In this document: in pieces, positions 1-8,336 of the stretch | How positions within the stretch are numbered: the first letter of the stretch is position 1 | How the letters are laid out: each line of letters begins with the position of its first letter | Assembly: GCF_028714215.1 (NCBI RefSeq) | Contig: NZ_JAQTMS010000026.1 | Span: 1 to 64,000 of the forward strand | DNA from: Rhodoferax sp. | GTDB taxonomy: Bacteria > Pseudomonadota > Gammaproteobacteria > Burkholderiales > Burkholderiaceae_C | Reading direction: 5' to 3' | Length of the DNA: 64,000 nucleotides | Translations under genes and position numbers: made by a program | The notes under the pieces: model-generated | Database searches by the model: none | Seen by the model: the letters and a program-made list of their open reading frames with translations, nothing else | What the model was told of the DNA's origin: nothing

Positions 1-1
1 T

Positions 2-310
2 TTCACCCGCGTGATGCAGGTGCTCAAGCGTGCGGCCAACCGACCCATCGGTTATGTCGATAGTGCGGTGATGCTCAACGCCAAACTCAAGCCCGGCGTC
101 ACTCTGTTGCATGTAGTGGCCTTGACCAAGGCACTGGGTGAACTCAAAAGCGTCAAAGACGTGCAGCCTGAGTCGTACCGTTGGACCGATGGCACCGAGT
201 CGTATGTGAACTGCGAATTTCACCACGGCAAGTTGAAAAAATGGGAGTTGATGCGTCCGCTTCAAGCCGGGGAAGCGGCGAATGAACCGGGCGTCTGCCG
301 AGCCTCGTAA
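2..310 (+). CDS. C-terminal part of an unrecognised protein, cut by the left edge
   Basis: The reading frame is open from the left edge and stops at 308-310, so the gene begins upstream. About 102 residues are visible. There is no membrane segment, signal peptide or Cys cluster, and I do not recognise the family. The end of the protein (YRWTDGTESYVNCEFHHGKL) looks like a small soluble domain whose strands end in a W/F-rich sheet. It lies 157 bases upstream of ilvE on the same strand. That gap holds no gene and ends with the ilvE ribosome site. Coding reality is supported only by frame length and codon character. Confidence 0.5.
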   Translation, partial: FTRVMQVLKRAANRPIGYVDSAVMLNAKLKPGVTLLHVVALTKALGELKSVKDVQPESYRWTDGTESYVNCEFHHGKLKKWELMRPLQAGEAANEPGVCRAS

Positions 311-467
311 AATCGGCATCTTGGAGGACCTGATACTTGGCGAGACCGGTTGTCGTCACGCCAGGCGTCGCCAGCCCTGCGCTCAACTAAACTGAGACTT
401 TTCCGGACAGACCTCAGCCACCCGATACGAGCCAGTTCTGTCCTGAATATTTTAAAAAGGAAATACG

Positions 468-1406
468 ATGAACCCGTTACCCCCTTCCATGTCTGACCGT
501 GACGGCAAAATCTGGATGGACGGCCAACTGGTGGACTGGCGTGAAGCCAAGATCCACGTACTGACCCACACCCTGCATTACGGCTGCGGCGCCTTCGAGG
601 GCGTGCGCGCCTACAACACGGTCAACGGCACGGCGATTTTCCGGCTCGAGGAGCATACCGAGCGACTCTTCAACAGCGCCAAGATTTTGCGCATGAAGAT
701 CCCCTTCACGAAGGAAGAGGTCAACGAGGCGCAAAAAACGGTGGTACGCGAGAACAAGCTTGAATCCTGCTACCTGCGGCCGCTGACCTGGATCGGCGAC
801 AAGAAGCTCGGCGTTTCTCCAAAAGGCAACACCATTCATTTGATGGTGGCGGCCTGGCCTTGGGGTGCCTACCTGGGTGAAGAAGGCATGCGCCAAGGCA
901 TACGCGTCAAGATTTCAAGCTACACCCGGCATCACGTCAACATCACCATGACGCAGGCCAAGGCGGTGAGCAACTACACCAACTCGATCCTGGCCAATAT
1001 GGAAGTCACCGACGAAGGCTACGATGAAGCCATGTTGCTCGACGCCAATGGCTTTGTCTCTGAAGGGGCCGGCGAAAACCTTTTTGTGGTCAAGGGCGGC
1101 GTCGTCTACACGCCCGACCTGTCGGCCGGCGCCCTTAACGGCATCACCCGCAACACCGTGTTCCATATCTGCCAGGACCTGGGGCTGGAAGTGATCCAGA
1201 AGCGCATCACCCGCGACGAGGTCTACATCAGCGATGAAGCCTTCTTCACGGGCACCGCCGCCGAGGTAACGCCGATTCGTGAACTCGACCGGATTGTGCT
1301 CGGTAGCGGCTCGCGCGGCCCGATCACCGAGAAAATCCAGAGCGCGTTCTTCGACATCGTGAATGGCCGCAACCCGAAATATGCGCATTGGCTATCGAAG
1401 GTCTGA
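468..1406 (+). CDS. ilvE: Branched-chain amino acid aminotransferase
   Basis: PLP-dependent fold-type IV transaminase that interconverts valine, leucine and isoleucine with their 2-oxo acids, using glutamate/2-oxoglutarate. It is cytoplasmic. The protein has 312 residues, close to the usual IlvE length. It shows the N-terminal HTLHYGCGAFEGVRAY block, the PLP-binding lysine in QAKAVSNY (K165), and the cofactor phosphate region EGAGENLF. The ATG at 468 follows an AAAGGAA ribosome site. A short zinc-finger gene and waaF follow on the same strand, an order I know from Comamonadaceae. Nothing unusual is seen in the enzyme. Confidence 0.96.
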   Translation: MNPLPPSMSDRDGKIWMDGQLVDWREAKIHVLTHTLHYGCGAFEGVRAYNTVNGTAIFRLEEHTERLFNSAKILRMKIPFTKEEVNEAQKTVVRENKLESCYLRPLTWIGDKKLGVSPKGNTIHLMVAAWPWGAYLGEEGMRQGIRVKISSYTRHHVNITMTQAKAVSNYTNSILANMEVTDEGYDEAMLLDANGFVSEGAGENLFVVKGGVVYTPDLSAGALNGITRNTVFHICQDLGLEVIQKRITRDEVYISDEAFFTGTAAEVTPIRELDRIVLGSGSRGPITEKIQSAFFDIVNGRNPKYAHWLSKV

Positions 1407-1462
1407 ACCCTTGTCAAACAGGCCCCGATTGAACGCCAAAGAGAATCATCCATAGGAAGAAC

Positions 1463-1669
1463 ATGAGCCAATCGAATATTGAACTTCTTGCCAAAGACCT
1501 GAACGCCCAAGGCGGTGTCTATTGCCCCAATCCCAAGGCCGATATGAAGCTCTGGAACAGCCATCCGAAGGTTTACCTGGACGTGGCCCACACCGGCGAG
1601 GCCAAGTGCCCCTACTGCGGCACCGTGTACACACTGAAGACCGGCGAGCACTTCAGCGGCCAGCACTGA
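1463..1669 (+). CDS. Small zinc-finger protein, zf-CHCC type
   Basis: A 68-residue protein with Cys21 (VYCPNP) and a CPYCG knuckle near residues 49-53, plus histidines at VAHTG and GQH. This is the pattern of the zf-CHCC family, which also includes the mitochondrial complex I subunit NDUFS6. The bacterial members are small cytoplasmic proteins of unproven role. It sits 56 bases after ilvE and only 6 bases before the waaF start, so it is probably co-transcribed with both. The family call is firm from the Cys spacing; the function is not known. Confidence 0.88.
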   Translation: MSQSNIELLAKDLNAQGGVYCPNPKADMKLWNSHPKVYLDVAHTGEAKCPYCGTVYTLKTGEHFSGQH

Positions 1670-1675
1670 GTCACA

Positions 1676-2740
1676 GTGAAGCCGGGCGCTGCCGTCCCGC
1701 CCTTCGGATCGAGGCCCGGGGCAGACCCGATCCAGGGCGGCAGTGACAGCCTCGTCATCGCGCCCCAGTGGATCGGCGATGCGGTCATGACCGAGCCTCT
1801 GCTGCGCCGCCTGAAAACGCACGGCCAACGCCTCACGGTAGGCGCCCTGCCCTGGGTGGCACCAGTCTATCGCCTGATGCCGCAAGTGGCAGAGGTCATT
1901 GAATTCCCATTTGCCCATGGCGGCCTGCAATGGAAGGCGCGGCGCAGTCTGGCGCGCCAGTTCGAGGGCCGTTTTGACACGGCCTATATCTGCCCCAACT
2001 CCCTGAAGAGCGCCTTGTTGCCGTTTCTGGCAAGTATCCCGAAACGGATCGGCTATCTGGGCGAAGCACGGGTCGGTCTGCTGACGCACCGTCTGAAAAA
2101 CCCGCCCAAGTCACAGCGTCCGCCGATGGTTGTGTTTTACTCGGCGCTCAGCGGTGACGCCAACATTGCGAACGATCGACCACGGCTGCAACTCGACCGC
2201 GCCGAAGTCGACCAGGCGCTGCAACAACTGGGCTTGCAGCACGCGGCCTATTACGTTTTTGCGCCGGGGGCCGAATACGGTCCGGCCAAACGCTGGCCGG
2301 CGGCTCATTTTGCCGAATTGGCGCGCCGGCTGGAGCGGACCGTGGTGTTGCTGGGATCGGACAAGGAATTTGCCTTGTGCAACGAGATTGCCGTACCGGT
2401 CAATGCCCAGCAACCCGGCAAATGCCTCAATCTGGCAGGGAAAACGTCGCTGGCCGATGCCTTGCGTGTGATAGCTGCCGCAAAAGCAACCGTCAGCAAT
2501 GACTCCGGCCTGATGCATGTGGCAGCCGCTTTGGGTGTCAGTCAGGTTGCCATCTTTGGCTCCAGCAGCCCGTTGCACACCCCGCCCCTGAATGCCAAGG
2601 CCAACGTGCTGTGGCTCAAGCAGAATCCCGCTTACCGGCCGGCCCTCGACTGCGCACCCTGTTTTGAGCGGTTGTGCCCACTAGGGCATACGCGCTGCCT
2701 GACGGATATTGCAGCCGACGATGTGCTGCCTTATTTGTAG
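1676..2740 (+). CDS. waaF: LPS heptosyltransferase II (GT9)
   Basis: Glycosyltransferase family 9 enzyme that adds the second L-glycero-D-manno-heptose to the inner core of lipopolysaccharide, at the cytoplasmic face of the inner membrane. The N-terminal half has the family block SLVIAPQWIGDAVMTEPLL, and the C-terminal half has the donor-binding motif NDSGLMHVAAALGV and the FGSSSPLHTPP loop. Length is 354 residues against roughly 340-350 for the family. The GTG at 1676 gives about 24 residues before the conserved start, so a slightly later start is possible. It follows the zf-CHCC gene by 6 bases. Its 3' end faces the convergent kinase gene at 2976. Confidence 0.93.
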   Translation: MKPGAAVPPFGSRPGADPIQGGSDSLVIAPQWIGDAVMTEPLLRRLKTHGQRLTVGALPWVAPVYRLMPQVAEVIEFPFAHGGLQWKARRSLARQFEGRFDTAYICPNSLKSALLPFLASIPKRIGYLGEARVGLLTHRLKNPPKSQRPPMVVFYSALSGDANIANDRPRLQLDRAEVDQALQQLGLQHAAYYVFAPGAEYGPAKRWPAAHFAELARRLERTVVLLGSDKEFALCNEIAVPVNAQQPGKCLNLAGKTSLADALRVIAAAKATVSNDSGLMHVAAALGVSQVAIFGSSSPLHTPPLNAKANVLWLKQNPAYRPALDCAPCFERLCPLGHTRCLTDIAADDVLPYL

Positions 2741-2756
2741 CAAATAGGGCAAAAAA

Positions 2757-2776
2757 AAGCCACCCGAAGGTGGCTT
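2757..2776 (-). terminator. Intrinsic terminator for the minus-strand kinase operon
   Basis: A perfect 8-bp stem (AAGCCACC/GGTGGCTT) closes a 4-base loop. Read on the minus strand it is followed by a run of eight U (A-tract at 2751-2758 on the plus strand). It therefore ends transcripts coming from the histidine kinase gene that stops at 2976, leaving a 200-base 3' untranslated region. It lies only 16 bases past the waaF stop on the other strand. Confidence 0.7.
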
Positions 2777-2895
2777 GAAAAAATTCCCGAGGGAACTTCG
2801 TTGGAACGCTACATTTCGAAGCGCTTGAGCACTGTCAAATTTGACTAGGCTCCAACACATGATCACTGTGACAGCAGTTGGGTCCAACTTTACCA

Positions 2896-2948
2896 AGCGT
2901 CAAGCGTGAGCACCATCCCCCATTTGGGGGATATGACGCTGTTTTTTT
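2896..2948 (+). terminator. Intrinsic terminator for the ilvE-waaF transcript
   Basis: A two-part hairpin. The outer stem is AGCGTC (2896-2901) with GACGCT (2935-2940), and the inner stem is ATCCCCC (2915-2921) with GGGGGAT (2926-2932). Seven T follow at 2942-2948. It would end plus-strand transcripts from waaF about 200 bases beyond its stop codon, so the two convergent transcripts overlap between the two terminators. Confidence 0.6.
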
Positions 2949-2975
2949 CACCCAAAAGACAACTTTTTGTAAGGA

Positions 2976-4259
2976 TTAACCCTTGTTGCCCAAATCCATA
3001 GGCAAGCGAACCACAAAACACGCGCCGCCCTCGGGACGGTTCTCGCAATCCACGGTACCACCGTGACGAACGACTATCGATTTGACCAACGCCAGTCCCA
3101 AGCCGACACCGCCATCACGCTCGGTCGCCCCGGGAAGTCGGTAAAAAGGCTCGAAAATGCGCTCGCGCAACTCAGGCGGCACACCCGGGCCGCGGTCGCA
3201 AACACGGATCACGGCTTGCCTATCGAGCCGGCCCAAGGTCACGGTAATGTTGCCGGCCGCATGGCGACGAGCGTTCTCCAGCAGGTTGCGCATGACCCGA
3301 CGCAGCAACTTGGTAACGCCCTGCACCGGCAAGGCAGAAGTCTCGTCCTGCGCACCCACAGGGGCGGCCGGATCACTGACCCCCTGGAATTCGAACTCGG
3401 CACCGACCCGGGCACATTCCTCGGCCGCCAGGCCAATCAGATCAACCGGCTCTATCGTGCCCAGATCGGCCTCCCGGGCGTCGAGTCGGCTGGCGAGCAG
3501 AATTTCTTCGATCAACTGATCAAGCTCGGCAATATTGCGGGCAATCTCGTTCTTGAAGGTCGGTGACGAAGGTGAGCCCATCAGCTCCAGCCCCATGCGA
3601 ATCCGGGTCAGCGGCGAGCGCAGTTCGTGCGAGGCATTGGCCAGCAGCGATTTTTGCGACGCCAGCAAGGATTCATGTGACTTCACCAGATTTTCAATGC
3701 GCTGGGCTGCGTGGTTGAAACGTGCCGCCAGAAAAGCCACCTCATCCTGGCCGGCCTCGGGCACCCGAATCGACAGATCTCCTTCACCCCATTTTTCAAC
3801 ACCGTTTTGCAGCAATTCAAGACGACGGGTGAGTTTGCGAATGATCGGGTACGTGGCCAGTGCCACGGCCAGCGCCACCAGCGCCAGGGTCCAGAAAAAC
3901 CCGAACGGGGCCAGATTCCAGGGTGAGCGCGGCGGCCGCGGCAATTGCATGTGCACAATTTGACCGTCCAGCATCAGCACCACAAACTCGGGGCCATTGG
4001 CATTCTGGCTTTGCAGCCCAAACGACGGTGCTTGCGCCTCAGGCTCGCCGTGGGGTCGCGCCATGATCGCAGCGCCGGGCGGGCGCCGGCGGCGGGAATG
4101 GCCATTGCCAATGATTTGCCCGGCTTCGTTGCGGATGACGACGTCGCGCAGCGGCGGCTCGACCGTGAGTCGCCAGGCCCAGCCGACCAAAAAAGTCAGT
4201 ACCGCCACCGCCAGCACCACGGCCAGCCAGATGCGCGCGTACAGTTTCTTCAGGAACAT
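2976..4259 (-). CDS. Sensor histidine kinase (HAMP, HisKA, HATPase)
   Basis: Inner-membrane sensor kinase of 427 residues. Transmembrane segments lie near residues 10-30 and 120-140 and bracket a periplasmic loop of about 90 residues rich in Arg and Pro. A HAMP linker follows (about 140-193), then the phospho-acceptor H211 in ASHELRSPLTRIR, and an ATPase domain with N box (RNLLENARRHA), DRGPGV and GLGLAL. It starts 20 bases after its response regulator. It resembles the CpxA/RstB group, which senses envelope conditions, but the small sensor domain gives no ligand. The signal is unknown. Confidence 0.92.
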   Translation of the reverse strand: MFLKKLYARIWLAVVLAVAVLTFLVGWAWRLTVEPPLRDVVIRNEAGQIIGNGHSRRRRPPGAAIMARPHGEPEAQAPSFGLQSQNANGPEFVVLMLDGQIVHMQLPRPPRSPWNLAPFGFFWTLALVALAVALATYPIIRKLTRRLELLQNGVEKWGEGDLSIRVPEAGQDEVAFLAARFNHAAQRIENLVKSHESLLASQKSLLANASHELRSPLTRIRMGLELMGSPSSPTFKNEIARNIAELDQLIEEILLASRLDAREADLGTIEPVDLIGLAAEECARVGAEFEFQGVSDPAAPVGAQDETSALPVQGVTKLLRRVMRNLLENARRHAAGNITVTLGRLDRQAVIRVCDRGPGVPPELRERIFEPFYRLPGATERDGGVGLGLALVKSIVVRHGGTVDCENRPEGGACFVVRLPMDLGNKG

Positions 4260-4279
4260 GCTTGGAACTTGGCAGCTTC

Positions 4280-4984
4280 TCAGTCTTGCTGGCGGGCAAA
4301 TACATAGCCCACGCCACGGACCGTGAGAATGCGCTTGGGATCCTTGGCATCGACCTCGATGGCGGCACGGATGCGCCCCATGTGCACATCGATGGAGCGG
4401 TCAAAGGCGTCGAGTTCACGGCCGCGCACGGCCTCCATGATCTGATCCCGGGTCAGCACCCGACCGGCGCGCTCGGCCAGCGCCACCAGCAAATCAAACT
4501 GGTAGGAAGTCAAGTCGCAAACCTGACCGGCAACACTGACGGTGCGGGCATCGCGGTCAATCTCAAGCGTGCCGAACCGCAGTTGCTTGCCAGCTTGTGG
4601 CAGGCCCTCCACGCGACGTCGCAAGACTGCGCGAATACGCGCCAGCAGTTCGCGCGGCTCGAACGGTTTGGGCAGGTAGTCATCGGCACCGATTTCGAGC
4701 CCGATGATGCGGTCCATCGGATCACCTTTGGCGGTCAACATCAATACCGGGGTCTGCGCCAGGGCGCCAGGCATGGACCGGATGCGCCGACACACCTCCA
4801 GTCCATCCATGTCGGGCAACATCAAATCCAGTATCACCAAATCGGGCGGACTGGCCTGCACCGCATCCAGCCCGCTCTGCGCGTCCCCAGCGTGGCTCAG
4901 CGCAAAGCCGGACTGCCCCAGGTACTCTCCCACCATCTGCGCCAGGCGGGCATCGTCTTCGATCATTAGCAAGTGTTGACTCAT
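4280..4984 (-). CDS. OmpR-family response regulator
   Basis: DNA-binding response regulator of 234 residues. The receiver domain shows the acidic pair D10/D11, phospho-acceptor D53 (VILDLMLP), T84 and K106 (YLPKPF). A winged-helix effector domain follows (about 130-230), ending in GRIRAAIEVDAKDPKRILTV. It is the first gene of a two-gene operon with the kinase that begins 20 bases later, and its target genes are not obvious from the window. The ATG at 4984 gives the standard receiver N-terminus. It is RstA/CpxR-like by overall build, but I do not assign a named orthologue. Confidence 0.94.
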   Translation of the reverse strand: MSQHLLMIEDDARLAQMVGEYLGQSGFALSHAGDAQSGLDAVQASPPDLVILDLMLPDMDGLEVCRRIRSMPGALAQTPVLMLTAKGDPMDRIIGLEIGADDYLPKPFEPRELLARIRAVLRRRVEGLPQAGKQLRFGTLEIDRDARTVSVAGQVCDLTSYQFDLLVALAERAGRVLTRDQIMEAVRGRELDAFDRSIDVHMGRIRAAIEVDAKDPKRILTVRGVGYVFARQQD

Positions 4985-5059
4985 GGTTGCAGTCTAGGGC
5001 AGCGCCCGATCAAGTGGTTGAAGCGATCGTAAAGTTAAGTAAATGAAAACGGGCCTACT

Positions 5060-6385
5060 CTAGGAGTTTTTGACTCTGGACGCCAGCCCCACCAGAAATA
5101 GCACAGGCAACCCCAGCAGAGCAGTCGCAACGAAGAAGTTTTGATAGCCGAAAGCATCCACATAACGCCCCGAATAACCTGCCAGGAACTTGGGCGCCAG
5201 CAACATCATCGAACTGAATATGGCGTACTGGGTAGCGGAGTAGTTTATGTTTGTCAAACTTGAGAGGTAGGCTATGAAGGCCGCCGAGGCAATGCCGCTG
5301 GACAGGTTATCGGCCGAGATCACGAAAATCAGCGCCGTCACATCATGGCCACGCGTTCCCAGCCAGGCAAAAAGCAGATTGCTGGCCGCACTCAGGATGG
5401 CGCCCAGCATCAACACCCGCATGACGCCCAGCCGCAATGCCAGTGCACCGCCCAGAAAAGCGCCGGCCAGCGTCATGATGACGCCGTAAATCTTGGTCAC
5501 CGCCGCCACTTCGTCCTTGCTGTAACCCATGTCGACATAAAACGGATTGGCCATGATGCCCATCACCACATCGCTGATCCGGTAGACGGCGATCAGCGCC
5601 AGAATCAGCAGCGCCTGCTTGCCGTAGCGCTGCAAAAAATCCGCAAACGGAGCCACCAATGCGCCATGCAACCAGTCACGCGCATTCCTTGTCCGGGGCA
5701 TTGCCCGCTGCACCGGCTCGGACGATAGCAATACGGTCAGCAAGCCTGGCAGCATCGATAGCGCCATGATCAGATAAGCCGTTTGCCACGCGGCGTGCTG
5801 ATAATTCGAAACGCCAGCCACTTCGGCCCGGGCGGCGATCCACAAGACACCGGCGCCGGCCCAGATCATGGCCAGGCGGTAACCGGTTTGATAGGCGGCG
5901 GCAAGGGCCGCCTGGCGCTCGGTGCCGGCGGATTCAATGCGGAAGGCATCCAGTGCAATGTCTTGCGTGGCCGAGCCGAAGGCCACCGCCAGGGCGCCCC
6001 ATGCGACCGGCTGCAAGGCAATTTGCGGGTTATTGAAGGACATCGCCACCAAGCCACCCATGACCGCCAGTTGCGCCAGCAGCAGCCAGCTGCGGCGGCG
6101 CCCCAGCCAACTCGTGAGCAGCGGAATCGGCAGCCGGTCCACCAAGGGCGCCCAGACCCATTTAAAGGCATATGCCAGACCAACCCAGCTCAGGTAGCCA
6201 ATGGTAGTGCGGTCTATGCCGGCTTCGCGCAGCCAGAAACTCAGGGTGCCAAGTACCAACAGCAAGGGCAGGCCGGCGGAAAACCCCAGCAGCAGCATGC
6301 GCAGTGTCGGCAACTCCAGGTAAACCTTGAAAGTGGCAAGCCAGGAGGGCTTGATTTGGCGGGCGTCGGCGGCACTTGGTGTCAT
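5060..6385 (-). CDS. ampG: AmpG-type muropeptide permease (MFS)
   Basis: Major-facilitator transporter of the AmpG family, which imports anhydro-muropeptides (GlcNAc-anhMurNAc peptides) from periplasm to cytoplasm for cell-wall recycling. The 441 residues contain about 12-14 hydrophobic segments. The N-terminal block (LRMLLLGFSAGLPLLLVLGT) and the AmpG signature around SATQDIALDAFRIE are clear. The gene stands alone on the minus strand, back to back with the M48 protease gene, with only about 35 bases between the two starts. The window also carries a broken murU, so the recycling pathway downstream of this importer may be altered. Confidence 0.9.
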   Translation of the reverse strand: MTPSAADARQIKPSWLATFKVYLELPTLRMLLLGFSAGLPLLLVLGTLSFWLREAGIDRTTIGYLSWVGLAYAFKWVWAPLVDRLPIPLLTSWLGRRRSWLLLAQLAVMGGLVAMSFNNPQIALQPVAWGALAVAFGSATQDIALDAFRIESAGTERQAALAAAYQTGYRLAMIWAGAGVLWIAARAEVAGVSNYQHAAWQTAYLIMALSMLPGLLTVLLSSEPVQRAMPRTRNARDWLHGALVAPFADFLQRYGKQALLILALIAVYRISDVVMGIMANPFYVDMGYSKDEVAAVTKIYGVIMTLAGAFLGGALALRLGVMRVLMLGAILSAASNLLFAWLGTRGHDVTALIFVISADNLSSGIASAAFIAYLSSLTNINYSATQYAIFSSMMLLAPKFLAGYSGRYVDAFGYQNFFVATALLGLPVLFLVGLASRVKNS

Positions 6386-6420
6386 GCGTCAATAATACGC
6401 GCCGCCTTGTGCAATTCCGG

Positions 6421-7329
6421 ATGCCAAGCATGAGACCCAACAAGCCCATGATCCAAACCCATCAACGGCGCCCGCCGCATCGCCTGATTCGGCAAGTGGC
6501 GACTCTTTTATTGGCGCTGTCACCTGCGACCATGCCCTTCGCAACAGCGCGCGAAGGCGTTGACGTGGGTGCTAACTCGGCGTTCAGCAAGCTGGTCCCG
6601 GCCGACGGCGTGGAGCGCTCCGCCGGTCAGCAATATGCACAGTTGCTGCAACAGGCAGCCGCGCAGAATGCCTTGGGGGGCAAAGACCACCCCCAAGTGA
6701 AGCGGCTGCGCGCGATTGCCCAACGCATCATCCCCCTGGCCGTGGCCTGGAATCCACGCGCCAAGGACTGGCGCTGGGAGGTCAACCTGATTGGCAGCAA
6801 ACAGATCAACGCGTTTTGCATGCCCGGTGGCAAGATCGCTTTCTACAGCGGCATCCTGGAGCAACTTAAGCTCTCGGACGACGAGGTGGCGATGGTGATG
6901 GGGCACGAAATTGCCCATGCCCTGCGCGAGCATGCCCGTGAACGCATGGGTAAAAGCGCCCTCACCCAGGGCGCGGCTCGGCTCGGCGGCGCTGTTGCTT
7001 CCAGCATGCTGGGCATCGATCCGCGCCTGACCGATGGACTGGCACGCGGCGGCGCCAATCTGTTGACCCTGAAGTTCAGCCGAGGCGATGAGTCCGAGGC
7101 TGACCTGGTGGGCATGGAGCTGGCTGCTCGTGCCGGCTACGACCCCAGGGCCGGTGTCGCCCTATGGCAAAAGATGAGCGCCGCCAGCAAAGGCGCGCCG
7201 CCGCAATGGCTGTCGACCCATCCTTCCGGCCAGTCCCGCATTGCCGATATTGAAAAAAACCTGCCGAAGGTCATGCCCCTCTACGAGCAGGCCAAAAAGG
7301 GCGGGCACCGGCAAATCAGTGGCTGGTAG
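6421..7329 (+). CDS. M48-family zinc metalloprotease, exported
   Basis: Periplasmic or membrane-associated peptidase of family M48, related to LoiP/YggG-type quality-control proteases. It has the HEIAH zinc motif preceded by MVMG, and a downstream glutamate ligand in GDESEADLVGME. A signal-like hydrophobic stretch (VATLLLALSPATMPFATA) follows a basic N-terminus. I chose the ATG at 6421; ATGs at 6430 and 6448 are also possible, and an upstream TTG would overlap the start of ampG. The next two genes (TlpA-like, YchJ-like) follow with gaps of 9 and 3 bases, so they form one operon. Substrate unknown. Confidence 0.87.
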   Translation: MPSMRPNKPMIQTHQRRPPHRLIRQVATLLLALSPATMPFATAREGVDVGANSAFSKLVPADGVERSAGQQYAQLLQQAAAQNALGGKDHPQVKRLRAIAQRIIPLAVAWNPRAKDWRWEVNLIGSKQINAFCMPGGKIAFYSGILEQLKLSDDEVAMVMGHEIAHALREHARERMGKSALTQGAARLGGAVASSMLGIDPRLTDGLARGGANLLTLKFSRGDESEADLVGMELAARAGYDPRAGVALWQKMSAASKGAPPQWLSTHPSGQSRIADIEKNLPKVMPLYEQAKKGGHRQISGW

Positions 7330-7338
7330 ACTTCGGTG

Positions 7339-7851
7339 ATGAAATCGATTCTCTCCTTGTTGCTGTTGTGTTTTCTTGTCACAACATCTGTGGCCTCGGC
7401 AAAAACTCCCGGCGAGGTCGAGATCGGCGCAACGCTGCGGGAGGCCACGCTGCAGGGCCTGTCAGGCCGCTCCCGGAAATTGTCGGAATTTCGCGGCAAG
7501 CCGCTGATCATCAACGTCTGGGCCAGTTGGTGCGGACCCTGTCGCCAGGAAATGGGCTCGCTGGAAAGACTCTCCCGCAGCAAAGTCGGAAAACAGTTGA
7601 CGATGATCGGCATTTCGACCGATGACTACCCCGAAGAAGCCAAGGGTTTCCTGAAAAAAGCCAAAACAACTTTCAGCCACTTCATCGACAGTCAGCTGGT
7701 GCTGGAACACATGCTGGGGGCGGATCGATTGCCGTTGACGCTGCTGGTCGATGCACAGGGTCGGGTGCTCGACAAATACTATGGCGCCCAGGAATGGGAC
7801 AGTCCCGAGGCCATCAAGGTGGTCGCAAAAACCTTGCGCATCCCGCTCTGA
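7339..7851 (+). CDS. TlpA-like thioredoxin-fold protein, periplasmic
   Basis: A 170-residue thiol-disulfide protein of the TlpA/ResA group. It has an N-terminal signal peptide (MKSILSLLLLCFLVTTSVASA) followed by a thioredoxin fold whose active site is WCGPC, in the context VWASWCGPCRQEM. The cis-proline is in LPLTLLVDAQG. Such proteins reduce disulfides in periplasmic partners such as cytochrome c or its maturation factors; the partner here is not shown by the neighbours. The ATG at 7339 directly follows a GTG in the same frame. The gene lies 9 bases after the M48 protease gene. Confidence 0.9.
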   Translation: MKSILSLLLLCFLVTTSVASAKTPGEVEIGATLREATLQGLSGRSRKLSEFRGKPLIINVWASWCGPCRQEMGSLERLSRSKVGKQLTMIGISTDDYPEEAKGFLKKAKTTFSHFIDSQLVLEHMLGADRLPLTLLVDAQGRVLDKYYGAQEWDSPEAIKVVAKTLRIPL

Positions 7852-7854
7852 CCG

Positions 7855-8280
7855 ATGGGACCTGACGGCGCTTCAAGGAAAAACCGGCCATCGGACCGCA
7901 CGCCCTGTCCCTGCGGTAGTGCGCAGCCCTATGCGGCATGTTGCGGTGTGTGGCATAGCGGCCTGACGCAAGGTGTACACGCCGCCACGCCCGAGGCACT
8001 GATGCGCTCGCGCTACAGCGCCTATGTGCTGGGGCTGATCGACTATCTGCTGGGCACCTGGCATCCGTCCACCGCGCCGGGCGAGTTGGAGCTGGCACCG
8101 CTCAAGTGGCTGGGGCTGGAAGTGCGCCACACGCAGGTCGCGGGCGACGCCGGCGTGGTGGAATTTGTGGCGCGCTGCCGCGACGGCGGCCGGGCCCAGC
8201 GTCTACATGAGACCAGCCGCTTTGTACGCCAGGAAGGCCGCTGGTATTACATCGATGGCCAGATGGTCGGGTCGGAGTAG
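7855..8280 (+). CDS. YchJ-family SEC-C metal-binding protein
   Basis: A 141-residue protein of the UPF0225/YchJ family. The N-terminus carries an SEC-C-like zinc motif (CPCGSAQPYAACC), followed by the family block ALMRSRYSAYVLGLIDYLLGTW and an NTF2-like C-terminal half ending in GRWYYIDGQ. The SEC-C motif is known from SecA, where it binds zinc and helps contact SecB and ribosomes, but the role of YchJ proteins is unproven. The start lies 3 bases after the TlpA-like stop codon, so translation is probably coupled. Confidence 0.9.
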   Translation: MGPDGASRKNRPSDRTPCPCGSAQPYAACCGVWHSGLTQGVHAATPEALMRSRYSAYVLGLIDYLLGTWHPSTAPGELELAPLKWLGLEVRHTQVAGDAGVVEFVARCRDGGRAQRLHETSRFVRQEGRWYYIDGQMVGSE

Positions 8281-8336
8281 ACGCAAAGTCTGTGCCGCAA
8301 AGGGGGTTGTTCATGGCTCCCTCCGGAACAGGAAAT

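Noticed and set aside
2681-2896. A 71-codon minus-strand frame between waaF and the kinase gene
   Set aside because: It overlaps the terminator hairpin and the waaF end, has no recognisable start signal and no domain.
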